From JBFFZF01 sp050732695 (GTDB taxonomy: Bacteria > Gemmatimonadota > Gemmatimonadetes > Longimicrobiales > RSA9), in assembly GCA_050732695.1 (NCBI GenBank), contig JBOHRL010000024.1:52783-116782 (forward strand): DNA of 64,000 nt. Reading direction: 5' to 3'. The translations under genes and the position numbers were made by a program. The stretch's first letter is position 1; each line of letters begins with the position of its first letter. Shown one piece after another: positions 19,097 to 27,202 of the stretch. The notes below the pieces were generated by a model. The model was not told the origin of the DNA, searched no databases, and was given only the letters and a program-made list of their open reading frames with translations.

Positions 19097-19512
19097 TGCG
19101 CAAACCTGGCAGCCCTTCGCGCACCGGCTCGATCATCGCGCGCACCGGCTCGATCGTCGCCATGCTGGCCATGGTCCTCGCCGCCGGGTGTGGCCCTGGC
19201 GAGCGGCTGCCACCTGTAACGACCGAGACGCCCGCCCAACACGAGGCGGGCGCGGAACTCTTGCGGACACACTGCTCGGCGTGCCATGGCGAGCGCGCCG
19301 AAGGAACGGATCGGGGCCCGCCGCTTGTGCATCGCATTTACGAACCCGGGCACCACGCGGACGCGGCCTTCCAGCTCGCTGTGGCGATGGGAGTTCGAGC
19401 GCATCATTGGCGTTACGGCGACATGGCGCCGGTCACCGGTGTCAGCGAAGCCGAAGTCGTCGCGATCATCGCCTACGTCCGGTGGCTCCAGCGCGAAGCC
19501 GGCATCGATTGA
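19096..19512 (+). CDS. Small cytochrome c lipoprotein
   Basis: A 138-residue protein with one class I c-type haem site, CSACH (C60-H64), and a downstream methionine in YGDMAPV as the likely sixth ligand. The final helix (EVVAIIAYVRWLQRE) is typical of small cytochrome c domains. A hydrophobic N-terminus ends in AAGCGPG, a lipobox, so it is probably tethered in the periplasm. Its ATG overlaps the stop of the propeller lipoprotein. The haem-binding assignment is firm; the redox partner is not known. The run RTGSIIARTGSIVA is a short in-frame duplication in the signal region. Confidence 0.88.
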   Translation: MRKPGSPSRTGSIIARTGSIVAMLAMVLAAGCGPGERLPPVTTETPAQHEAGAELLRTHCSACHGERAEGTDRGPPLVHRIYEPGHHADAAFQLAVAMGVRAHHWRYGDMAPVTGVSEAEVVAIIAYVRWLQREAGID

Positions 19513-19612
19513 GCGCGTCTCGACCGGCACGATCCGCATCCGGGCCACCTGTGAGAGAAGGCGAAGCTCGGTGAGCGCGGCCGGCAAGTGTTCGGGAAGG
19601 ACGAACATCCGA

Positions 19613-20272
19613 TTACGATGCACCACTCACGGTGTCATTCGATGACGGTCGATCGAATGGGTAGCGAACCGGACCATCGTACGTCTCTTCGAGAAGCTTC
19701 ACGTATTCGCTCATCGGCATGAGCCCGACACTGGCGCGACGGTCGTCGACCCGTTCCGGATCCTCGATTGGATAGGGAACCAGCTCGCCGGCCACAATGC
19801 GGAACTGGGTACCGAAGCGCTGCGGTTTTCCCTCGTCGGTGAGAACCCGATCCTCGAGCATGGCCGCGTCACTCGCCGAGGCCTCCCCTGCGCCTGCTGC
19901 TTGCAGCACGAGCGGCAGCACCTCGCGCTGAAACGCACTCGATGGGCTGTGCTGGACAATCAGAAACGCGGCCCGTGCACCGGACTCGGCAACTTGACTT
20001 CGCGTCGGCCAGCCGTGCTCGCGGACGATCGCATGCAAGCGAGCCGTGAGGAGGGAATCCACGGCCAGGATCGCCCGCATGAGCGCCGTATCGGTAACGG
20101 ATTCGGCTGTGAATGCGATGCGTGCCGTCTGGTCCAGCATTCCGAGGCGAACCAGCTCCCGGCGCAGAGCTGGATTCGCGGGGACGCCGGTGGACGATGG
20201 CGCCGCCGGTTGGCCGCAGCCAGGCAGGCTCGCGAGAACGAGCGCGATCCAGACCGGCCGGGAACGCGGCAT
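19613..20272 (-). CDS. DUF6624-like lipoprotein
   Basis: A 219-residue protein with a lipobox (LASLPGCGQP). The mature part shows the pattern I associate with DUF6624: LVRLGMLDQTARIAF, VREHGWPTRSQVAESGARAAFLIVQHS, a helix-rich middle, AMLEDRVLTDEGKPQRFGTQF, and DDRRASVGLMPMSEYVKLL at the end. The family has no established activity. The ATG at 20272 is supported by GGAGGAGG seven bases upstream. It is convergent with the cytochrome gene on its left and divergent from arfB on its right. Confidence 0.72.
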   Translation of the reverse strand: MPRSRPVWIALVLASLPGCGQPAAPSSTGVPANPALRRELVRLGMLDQTARIAFTAESVTDTALMRAILAVDSLLTARLHAIVREHGWPTRSQVAESGARAAFLIVQHSPSSAFQREVLPLVLQAAGAGEASASDAAMLEDRVLTDEGKPQRFGTQFRIVAGELVPYPIEDPERVDDRRASVGLMPMSEYVKLLEETYDGPVRYPFDRPSSNDTVSGAS

Positions 20273-20337
20273 GCAGTGGCCTCCTCCGTGGCGCATGGGT
20301 GCCGATAGTCTAACCTTCCGTGCCCAAGCGAGGATAG

Positions 20338-20772
20338 ATGGACGACGGCACCATCCGCATCGATGACAGTCTGGCAATCCCTGCCTCGGAACTGACGTTC
20401 CGTGCGGTACGCGCGGGCGGGCCGGGTGGCCAGCACGTGAATACATCGGCCACGAAGGTCGAGCTGTCGTGGAGCATCGCGGAATCGCCAAGTCTCGGCG
20501 AGGATCAGCGAACGTACCTTCTCGCGCGGCTCGCGAATCGCGTCGATGGACGAGGTGTGCTTCGTCTCGTCGAGGGCCGGCGCCGCAGCCAGCTCCGGAA
20601 TCGCGAGGCCGTGACCGAGCGATTCGTCGCGCTGCTCGCGCGGGCGCTGACCGTCCCGAAGAAACGACATCGCACTCGCCCACCGCGCAGCGCGAAAGAA
20701 CAACGAATGCGCGAGAAGAAGCAGCGATCGGAGACGAAGAGACGGCGCAAACCGATTCAGCCGGAAGAGTGA
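20338..20772 (+). CDS. arfB: Alternative ribosome-rescue factor ArfB (peptidyl-tRNA hydrolase)
   Basis: A 144-residue protein with the release-factor catalytic motif GGPGGQHVNTSATKVEL (GGQ at residues 30-32) near the N-terminus and a long arginine/lysine-rich tail (about residues 105-144). The GGQ loop hydrolyses peptidyl-tRNA on ribosomes stalled without a stop codon, and the basic tail probes the empty mRNA channel. Length and layout match ArfB (YaeJ/ICT1-like). It starts 65 bases from the divergent DUF6624-like gene. Confidence 0.95.
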   Translation: MDDGTIRIDDSLAIPASELTFRAVRAGGPGGQHVNTSATKVELSWSIAESPSLGEDQRTYLLARLANRVDGRGVLRLVEGRRRSQLRNREAVTERFVALLARALTVPKKRHRTRPPRSAKEQRMREKKQRSETKRRRKPIQPEE

Positions 20773-20917
20773 TCTGGCAGCCGGCCCAGCGTCAACCTCG
20801 TGGCCGGCCTTGTGCCGGGAGATCGGGTTGTCGAGCCAGCCGGTCGATTCGAGCGGCCGGCAATCGTCGTCAGGTCGAGGTGTACTTTTCTGGCACCGAC
20901 AGCGGAAGGATGGGACC

Positions 20918-21250
20918 GTGAATTACCTGCTCCTGATCTACGGCGACGAGCGGGACGATACGGAAGAAATGCACGATCTCTCGCCATGGAACGCATACAC
21001 GGCGGCGGTCCAGGCGGCGGGTGTGTACCTGGGCGGGAACGGCCTCATGCCGACGACGATGGCGACGACGGTACGCGTGCGGGATGGCCGGACCGTCACG
21101 ACGGATGGTCCGTTCGCCGAGACGAAGGAGCAGCTTGGCGGTTACTACCTTCTCGATTGCAAGGACCTCGACGAGGCGATCGGCTGGGCGGCGAGAATTC
21201 CGAGCGCGGGCGCGGGCAGCGTCGAGGTCCGGCCGGTGATGCAGACGTGA
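20918..21250 (+). CDS. YCII-domain (DGPF) protein linked to an ECF sigma factor
   Basis: A 110-residue protein of the YCII/DGPF family: NYLLLIYGDE at the N-terminus, TDGPFAETKEQLGGYYLLD with the DGPF signature in the middle, and a ferredoxin-like fold expected. The GTG at 20918 is preceded by GGAAGGA. Its stop overlaps the GTG of the sigma factor gene (GTGA). DGPF proteins are the known genomic partners of ECF42-type sigma factors; their biochemical role in controlling the sigma factor is unresolved. No membrane segment or anti-sigma motif is present. Confidence 0.9.
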   Translation: MNYLLLIYGDERDDTEEMHDLSPWNAYTAAVQAAGVYLGGNGLMPTTMATTVRVRDGRTVTTDGPFAETKEQLGGYYLLDCKDLDEAIGWAARIPSAGAGSVEVRPVMQT

Positions 21251-22515
21251 ATTCGGCCGATGCGCGGAGCGCCGTCGAGCGACTGTTTCGCGAGGAGTCC
21301 ACAGCGATCCTGGCTACGCTGATTCGCGCGTGCGGCGAGTTCGACCTTGCCGAAGATGCGATGCACGATGCATTCGTCGCGGCGCTGGACGGCTGGCCCC
21401 GTGATGGTATCCCGGCGCGGCCGGGAGCATGGATCACGACAACCGCCCGCCGCAAGGCGATCGACCGCTTGCGCAGAAATCAGAACTTCCAACGCAAGCG
21501 CGATGCGCTCGAGCGCCTGCTCGAGATCGAGTCCAGCGAAGTCACGCCGGCCGACATCGCTCTTGAACGGACGGAGGAGAATCCGATCGTGGACGACCGA
21601 TTGCGACTGATCTTCACCTGCTGCCATCCCGCGCTCGCGCTCGATGCACGCGTTGCACTCACGCTGCGGACCGTGGCCGGCCTTCAGACCTCCGAGATCG
21701 CACGTGCATTCCTTGTTACGGAACCGACCATGGCGCAGCGGCTCGTCCGAGCGAAGCGCAAGATCCGCGACGCGCGCATCCCGTACCGCGTTCCACCGGC
21801 TGCGGTACTCGGCGAACGGATGGATGCCGTTCTCGCCGTCATCTACCTCATCTTCAACGAGGGATATGCCGCGACAGCAGGCGAGACTCTCATCCGATTC
21901 GAGCTGTGCGGCGAAGCGATCCGCCTGGCCCGGCTCCTCGTCGAGCTGATGCCGGCCGAGCCCGAAGCCCGCGGCCTGCTTGCGCTCATGATTCTGCATG
22001 ATGCCCGGCGCACGGCGAGGACGGATGCCGCTGGCCGCCTCGTCACGCTCGAGGAACAGGATCGGACGCTGTGGGACCGCGCCCGCATACAGGAAGGCAC
22101 TTCACTGCTCGAAGCCGTGCTCAGAGAGCAGCAACCCGGCCCGTTCCAGGTGCAGGCGGCCATTGCGGCGATTCATGCGAACACACGCACACCCGCGGAC
22201 ACGGACTGGCAGCAGATCGCGGCGCTCTATGACCAACTGCTCCGCTTTCAGCCGTCACCCGTCATCGAATTGAATCGCGCCGCAGCAATTGCGATGGCGC
22301 AAAGCCCAACCGAAGGACTTCGCCTTCTCGACGAGCTGGCTGTGTCCGGCGTCCTCGAACAGTATCACCTCCTGCACGCTGCGCGCGCCGACCTGCTGCG
22401 CCGCGTCGAACGTTGGGACGAGTCGGCCGATGCGTACCGCCGGGCTCTCGACCTGTGCGTCAATCCCGTCGAACGCGATTACCTGCTCAGACGCCTCGCC
22501 GAAGTCGAGACCTGA
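21247..22515 (+). CDS. ECF42-type RNA polymerase sigma factor with C-terminal TPR-like domain
   Basis: A 422-residue sigma factor. Region 2 is near residues 10-80 (DAMHDAFVAALDGWPRDGIPARPGAWITTTARRKAID) and region 4 near 110-165 (LTLRTVAGLQTSEIARAFLVTEPTMAQRLVRAKRKIR). Then follow FNEGYAA and a helical C-terminal extension of about 230 residues (DUF6596/TPR-like). This long C-terminal extension marks the ECF42 group, in which it is needed for activity. It is translationally coupled to the upstream DGPF gene. No anti-sigma gene is adjacent, as is usual for the group. Its regulon is unknown; the outer-membrane protein gene immediately downstream is a candidate target. Confidence 0.93.
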   Translation: MNSADARSAVERLFREESTAILATLIRACGEFDLAEDAMHDAFVAALDGWPRDGIPARPGAWITTTARRKAIDRLRRNQNFQRKRDALERLLEIESSEVTPADIALERTEENPIVDDRLRLIFTCCHPALALDARVALTLRTVAGLQTSEIARAFLVTEPTMAQRLVRAKRKIRDARIPYRVPPAAVLGERMDAVLAVIYLIFNEGYAATAGETLIRFELCGEAIRLARLLVELMPAEPEARGLLALMILHDARRTARTDAAGRLVTLEEQDRTLWDRARIQEGTSLLEAVLREQQPGPFQVQAAIAAIHANTRTPADTDWQQIAALYDQLLRFQPSPVIELNRAAAIAMAQSPTEGLRLLDELAVSGVLEQYHLLHAARADLLRRVERWDESADAYRRALDLCVNPVERDYLLRRLAEVET

Positions 22516-22609
22516 CCCGCCTGTCTGAAACGACCCCGTTCGCGCGTTGCTCGGGTGATTGCCCGATGAGCAGCATGTCAGGCCAGGACGGCCCGAATCG
22601 GAGGTCGAT

Positions 22610-24094
22610 ATGCCTTCCACCCTTCGCCGCCTCGCGATCCTCGGTGCTCTCGTCATCACGCTGACCGGACCATCGCCCGCCCCGGCTCAGCTGATCGGGA
22701 TCAAGAGCGTGCCGCTCGCGACCGGCGACCAGTTCCTCGTTCACCCGTCACGCAATCTCGGCATGGGCAGCGTGTCGATCGCGATCGACGATCCGCTCCT
22801 CGATCCATTCGTCAATCCCGCGAAGGGCAGCCGCATGCGCGAGTCGCGCTTCTACGGATCGCCCATCTTCTACAACGTGTCGGGTGGCGATGGCGCTGGC
22901 CGGACACTGCCCGTCGGCGTCCTGTTCGCGTCGCGAACCTGGTTCGGCGGCGCCCAGATCTCGCTCCAGCAGATCGAGGCCGCCGATCGCGCCAATGACA
23001 TCATCTTCCTTGGCGAGCCCGTGTTTCAGGGCTCGCTGTTCGAACCGTTGCGCGACCGCGCAGCGAACAACATGTACGCGTTCGGGCTCGTTGGCCGGCG
23101 CTTTCCCGGGACCCGGCTGGCCGTCGGCGCCAGCGTGTTCTACGCCGACCTCGAGGCGCTCGACGGCGTGGACCTGCTCTACACGCTCAGCGAGAGCATC
23201 GAACAGTCGGGTCATCTGGCGGATGTTCGCGTCGGCCTGACCGGCGAACTCGAGAGCGGAGGCAGCATCGAAGCGGTTCTCGTGCATCACCGCCTCGACA
23301 TGACACACGAGATCACGAATATCACGTGGACATGCTGCATTCCCGAGCCGTGGGTCCCCGTGCGTCAGGTTGAAACCAATTTCGACCGCACCAACACATG
23401 GGGCCTTCACTTCGGCTATCGTCGCCCGATCAGCGACCACGGCTGGACCGCTGGTGCGATCGTGACCGCCAATCGGAAGACGCACCCGAAGATTCCGGAT
23501 TACGAGATCATGAACATCCCGCGCGATCCTGGCGACTCCTGGGCATGGAACTTCGGCGTTGGCCTGTCCCGTGAACTCGGGCCGACTCGCTTCGCCGTCG
23601 ACATGATCTGGGAACCGATCTGGAGCAACACGTGGGCGGATGCGGATACGACTCTGGTGTCGCCCCTCGGCCACACCATCGTGAAAGGCGAAAAGACGGT
23701 CGAGAATGACTTCGCGTTCTCGAACGCGATCCTGCGCGCCGGCCTGCTCCACGAGACCCGGCGCTGGGGCGCAAGCCTCGGCCTTCAGGCGCGCTCCTAC
23801 GGCTTCGATCTCGAACAGACGGACCACGTCTTGCGGACCGAGCGCGACCAACACGAAAGCTGGATGGAGTGGACGCCTTCCTGGGGAGCCTCCCTCCGCT
23901 TCTCCGAGGTCGAGCTGCGCTACAATGGACGGCTGACCACCGGCAGCGGGCGGCCCGGCGTGACGTGGTCCGGTGTGCGCACCGCGCAACTCGAATCCAT
24001 GTCAGATTTCATCATCGCGCCCAGTGGCCCGCTCACGTTGCAGGACGCTCACATCTTCACGCACCAGTTGACGGTCTCGCTGCCAATCCGCTGA
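22610..24094 (+). CDS. Predicted outer-membrane beta-barrel protein, unknown function
   Basis: A 494-residue protein with a signal peptide (LAILGALVITLTGPSPAPAQ) and many amphipathic strands ending in paired aromatic and glycine residues (FGLVGRRF, LHFGYRRP, GASLGLQARSYG, GASLRFSEVELRYNG), consistent with a beta-barrel. I do not recognise a family. GGAGG stands five bases before the ATG at 22610. It lies 94 bases downstream of the sigma factor on the same strand. The sequence TWTCCIPEPW is an unusual adjacent cysteine pair in an exported protein. Confidence 0.65.
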   Translation: MPSTLRRLAILGALVITLTGPSPAPAQLIGIKSVPLATGDQFLVHPSRNLGMGSVSIAIDDPLLDPFVNPAKGSRMRESRFYGSPIFYNVSGGDGAGRTLPVGVLFASRTWFGGAQISLQQIEAADRANDIIFLGEPVFQGSLFEPLRDRAANNMYAFGLVGRRFPGTRLAVGASVFYADLEALDGVDLLYTLSESIEQSGHLADVRVGLTGELESGGSIEAVLVHHRLDMTHEITNITWTCCIPEPWVPVRQVETNFDRTNTWGLHFGYRRPISDHGWTAGAIVTANRKTHPKIPDYEIMNIPRDPGDSWAWNFGVGLSRELGPTRFAVDMIWEPIWSNTWADADTTLVSPLGHTIVKGEKTVENDFAFSNAILRAGLLHETRRWGASLGLQARSYGFDLEQTDHVLRTERDQHESWMEWTPSWGASLRFSEVELRYNGRLTTGSGRPGVTWSGVRTAQLESMSDFIIAPSGPLTLQDAHIFTHQLTVSLPIR

Positions 24095-24349
24095 GCGCGG
24101 TGCCGGCGCGAGCAGCGGCGTCGCTTCTTGTGACACTGGTTGCGCGCGTCGGATCGTCCTATCGTATCGAGGAGTGCAGTGCCCGGCGGGGTACCATTGC
24201 GGAATGGTGCGCCCCTGAACGGCCGTTCCTTCTCGTGCAAGAGGACCGCTCATGCCCGTGCCATCCTGGTGCGATACCGCATGCCTGGTCGAATGGACCC
24301 CTTGGGTGTTCGATCCTCCGTGCCCGCCGAACCTGTGTGGCGGGTTACA

Positions 24350-25738
24350 GTGAGCCGCGCGATCCTTCTGGCCGTCGTCTCGCTGTGCTTCGCTCCCGCG
24401 AATCGGGCGGCGCCGCTCGCGGGTCAGATCGCGGATCGATCGACACTCATCGCCGCTCTCGATTCCGCTGCACGGGCGCACGACGCTCTCGCGAACGTAG
24501 CCGGGATCTCGGTAGCGGTCATCCGGGGTGCTGACACGCTGCTCCTGAAAGGGTACGGCGACGCGGACCTCGAATGGGACGTTCCAACGCCTGCTGATGC
24601 ATCGGCCAGTTACGAGATCGGCTCGGTCACGAAGCAGTTCACGGCAGCGGCCATCCTGTTGCTCGTCGAGGAGGGCAAGCTCGACCTCGACGAGGACTTC
24701 ACGAAGTACCTTCCCGCTTTCGATCGCCGGGGTCATCAGGTTCCGTTGCGCCGGCTGCTCGATCACACGTCGGGCATCAAGGGATATACCGAGATGCCGG
24801 TCTTCGGCGAGATCTCGACGAAAGCGCTTCCGCGCGACACGCTGGTCTCGCTGGTTGAAGCGGAACCGTTCGAGTTCGAGCCCGGCACGGCTCAGATCTA
24901 TAACAATTCCGCGTACTTCCTGCTCGGCCTCATCATCGAGAAAGTGTCAGGCGAATCCTATGCGGACTTCGTCCGGAAGCGATTGTTCGAACCTGCCGGA
25001 ATGACCTCGTCGTATTACTGTTCCGAATCCGCCGTGCGTGACTACAAGGCACACGGCTACGACGGTAGCCCGCAGGGCCTCGTGCACAAGAGGCCGCTCG
25101 ATCACACGTGGCCGTACGCCGCGGGTTCGCTCTGCTCGACGGCGCCCGATCTCATTCGCTGGAACCGTGCCCTGCATGGCGGCCGGTTGTTGAAGCCCGA
25201 ATCGTACAGGGCCATGACCACACCTGTCCCGCTGCTCGACGGAACGCCTCTCGAGTACGCCATGGGCCTGGCCATTACGCGACGAGGCGAGCACCGCGTC
25301 ATCGCTCATGGCGGCGGCATCAACGGTTATCTGAGCGATGTGACGTATCTCCCCGACAATGAACTCCTCATTGTCGTGCTCCAGAACTCGACCGGCCCGC
25401 AGGGGCCGGGCAGCCTTACAACCACGTTCGCGAACCTGATCCTCGGCCCCGTTCCGGAACCACAGCCCGTTCCCTACACGGGCGCACTCGATGCACTGGT
25501 CGGCGAATATGCCGGTCCGGCGAGGGGACGTCACGTTCACATGTCTGTCCGGCGCGATGCCGATCAGCTCGTATTCGCAACGCCGGGTCAGAGCCAGGAC
25601 GTTCGGCCCGTACACACAGGGGACGGTGTCTGGGTGAATCGCGGGACCCGGTACCGGTTCGTTATTGCCGGCGACAAGGCAATCGAGCTGCGTATGGCGC
25701 AGGGCGCTGGGCGCTTCGTCCTGCGGCGAATCCGGTGA
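24350..25738 (+). CDS. Serine hydrolase of the class C beta-lactamase / PBP-like family, secreted
   Basis: A 462-residue protein with the catalytic SxxK motif in EIGSVTKQF (S92-K95), the YxN motif in QIYNNSAYF and an HGGGINGY box near the C-terminal side. Downstream is a beta-rich tail (about 370-462). Members hydrolyse D-amino-acid peptides, beta-lactams or esters; the substrate is not evident. I chose the GTG at 24350 because it starts a clean signal peptide (SRAILLAVVSLCFAPANRA). ATG codons at 24281 and 24293 in the same frame are alternatives. It is not near a beta-lactamase regulator. Confidence 0.88.
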   Translation: MSRAILLAVVSLCFAPANRAAPLAGQIADRSTLIAALDSAARAHDALANVAGISVAVIRGADTLLLKGYGDADLEWDVPTPADASASYEIGSVTKQFTAAAILLLVEEGKLDLDEDFTKYLPAFDRRGHQVPLRRLLDHTSGIKGYTEMPVFGEISTKALPRDTLVSLVEAEPFEFEPGTAQIYNNSAYFLLGLIIEKVSGESYADFVRKRLFEPAGMTSSYYCSESAVRDYKAHGYDGSPQGLVHKRPLDHTWPYAAGSLCSTAPDLIRWNRALHGGRLLKPESYRAMTTPVPLLDGTPLEYAMGLAITRRGEHRVIAHGGGINGYLSDVTYLPDNELLIVVLQNSTGPQGPGSLTTTFANLILGPVPEPQPVPYTGALDALVGEYAGPARGRHVHMSVRRDADQLVFATPGQSQDVRPVHTGDGVWVNRGTRYRFVIAGDKAIELRMAQGAGRFVLRRIR

Positions 25739-25780
25739 CTTCGTCACGCCTTCCTTCAACGAACAACGAGGTGCGCCAAC

Positions 25781-26179
25781 ATGGGAGACCGTGATCGGCC
25801 ACTCAGTCCCGCCGAAAGCGCTGTCGTCGAGCGGCTGCGCGCCATCACGAGGCAGCTCCCGGAAGTCGTGATCTATCGTGACGGCTTCGGTCATTCGACA
25901 TGCCGCGTCGGGAAGCGATCGTTCGTGATCGTCGGTGCCGATGCCACGACCGTGTACGTCACGATCAAGGCGGACCTGATCACACAGGACGCGCTGGTAC
26001 GACGCGGCGTGTTCGAGCGAGCGTCTCATATCGGCCAGCACGGCTGGGTCACCGCCGCGGTCAGCCCCGCACTCGATTGGGCCGAGGTCGAGGACCTCGT
26101 CATCGAGGCCTACTGCCGCGTCGCGCCAAAGCGCCTGCTTCGCAGCCTCGAAGCGCGCGAAGGCCGATCGGCCCGATGA
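25781..26179 (+). CDS. MmcQ/YjbR-family protein
   Basis: A 132-residue cytoplasmic protein with the family pattern: GHSTCRVGKRSFVIVG, VYVTIKADLITQDALV, HIGQHGWVTAAVSPALDWAEVEDLVIEAYCRVAPKRL. YjbR proteins have a CyaY-like fold and double-wing DNA-binding surface in the solved example; the role is not established. It follows the serine hydrolase by 42 bases and precedes a regulatory-like/plug protein by 7, suggesting cotranscription. Confidence 0.88.
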   Translation: MGDRDRPLSPAESAVVERLRAITRQLPEVVIYRDGFGHSTCRVGKRSFVIVGADATTVYVTIKADLITQDALVRRGVFERASHIGQHGWVTAAVSPALDWAEVEDLVIEAYCRVAPKRLLRSLEAREGRSAR

Positions 26180-26186
26180 TGGGGAT

Positions 26187-27155
26187 ATGATGCTGAGACA
26201 CGGACTGTTCGCTCTCGCGACGATCCTCGCGCTCGACACGGCGGCCGCGGCACAGACACGGGTCGTCGTTCAGGGCCGCGTCGTGGAACGCGGCGATGGC
26301 TCGGCCGTACCCAACGCGACCGTCGAGCTGGACGGTCATCCGATCGTCGCCACGGCGATGGACGGCAGCTTCCGGTTCGAGCAGGTCGAGCCGGGCGGCT
26401 ACTCCCTGCGTTCCAGTGCGCTCGGCTATGCGCCGAGGGACCTCTTCCTCGTGGTTCGCCGCGATACGACCGTTCTCATCGAGATGGACGTCGCGCCCTT
26501 CGAGCTGGATACCCTGGCCGTCGAAGGGCGAACCATCAACGTGCGCGGGCACGTCAGGGATGGCGAATCCGAGCTGAGCCTGTTCCGCGCCGAAATCGTC
26601 ACCAACCTGAATCGCGGAACGAACACGAATTCTGCCGGCCGGTTCCGGCTGCGCGACATACCCGCAGGTTTGCCGCTTGCCATCGGCATTCGAAGCTTCG
26701 GTTATCTGCCGTTCGATTCCGTCATCGTCGCATACGCTGATACTACGCTGGTATTCAATCTCGCAGCGGACCCGTTGGCGCAGCGCATGATCGCGGTCGA
26801 AGTCGGACGGCTCGAGAAGCGTTCGCGGCCGTTCCGGTCCGCCATCATGCCACCCATGGATCGGGAACGCCTCGTGCGCGAAGGCAACGGCACGGTCCTC
26901 GACGTGCTACAGTCGGAATACAGCATCCATCTCGGCCGGGTTCGCTGCATCCTGATCGACGAACGACAATCGTACAACGGCCTGGAGGAGCTGGCCCTGA
27001 TCCTGCCAGAAGAACTCGAGCGCATTGAAGTGCTCGAGCGAGGCCTGATGCTGCGCATCTATACGCGCGACTTCATCCGCAAGATGCTTGGCGGCGGGAT
27101 AGAACTGGTTCGGCCGGTGTACGTGCCGTACGGGCGGCCACCATTCTGCCGCTGA
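26187..27155 (+). CDS. CarboxypepD_reg-like double domain protein with TonB-plug-like C-terminus
   Basis: A 322-residue secreted protein. After a signal peptide (LALDTAAAAQ) come two carboxypeptidase regulatory-like beta-sandwiches. The first spans about residues 25-105 (VQGRVVERGDGSAVPNATVELDG... GSFRFEQVEPGGYSLR) and the second about 115-195 (VRGHVRDGESELSLFRAEIVT... GRFRLRDIPAG). A C-terminal segment resembles a TonB receptor plug (LDVLQSEYSIHLGRVRCILIDER... ELERIEVLERGLMLRIYTRDF). There is no beta-barrel. Plug-containing proteins lacking a barrel are common in Gemmatimonadota, but their function is unknown. A GGGGAT ribosome site precedes the ATG. Confidence 0.75.
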   Translation: MMLRHGLFALATILALDTAAAAQTRVVVQGRVVERGDGSAVPNATVELDGHPIVATAMDGSFRFEQVEPGGYSLRSSALGYAPRDLFLVVRRDTTVLIEMDVAPFELDTLAVEGRTINVRGHVRDGESELSLFRAEIVTNLNRGTNTNSAGRFRLRDIPAGLPLAIGIRSFGYLPFDSVIVAYADTTLVFNLAADPLAQRMIAVEVGRLEKRSRPFRSAIMPPMDRERLVREGNGTVLDVLQSEYSIHLGRVRCILIDERQSYNGLEELALILPEELERIEVLERGLMLRIYTRDFIRKMLGGGIELVRPVYVPYGRPPFCR

Positions 27156-27202
27156 CACGCGACGCAACAGGTTCCGCCGAGTCCGTCGCGGCGCGCGGAG
27201 AA

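Noticed and set aside
22748..23989. 413-codon minus-strand open frame
   Set aside because: Shadow of the outer-membrane protein gene on the plus strand; composition is typical antisense sequence.
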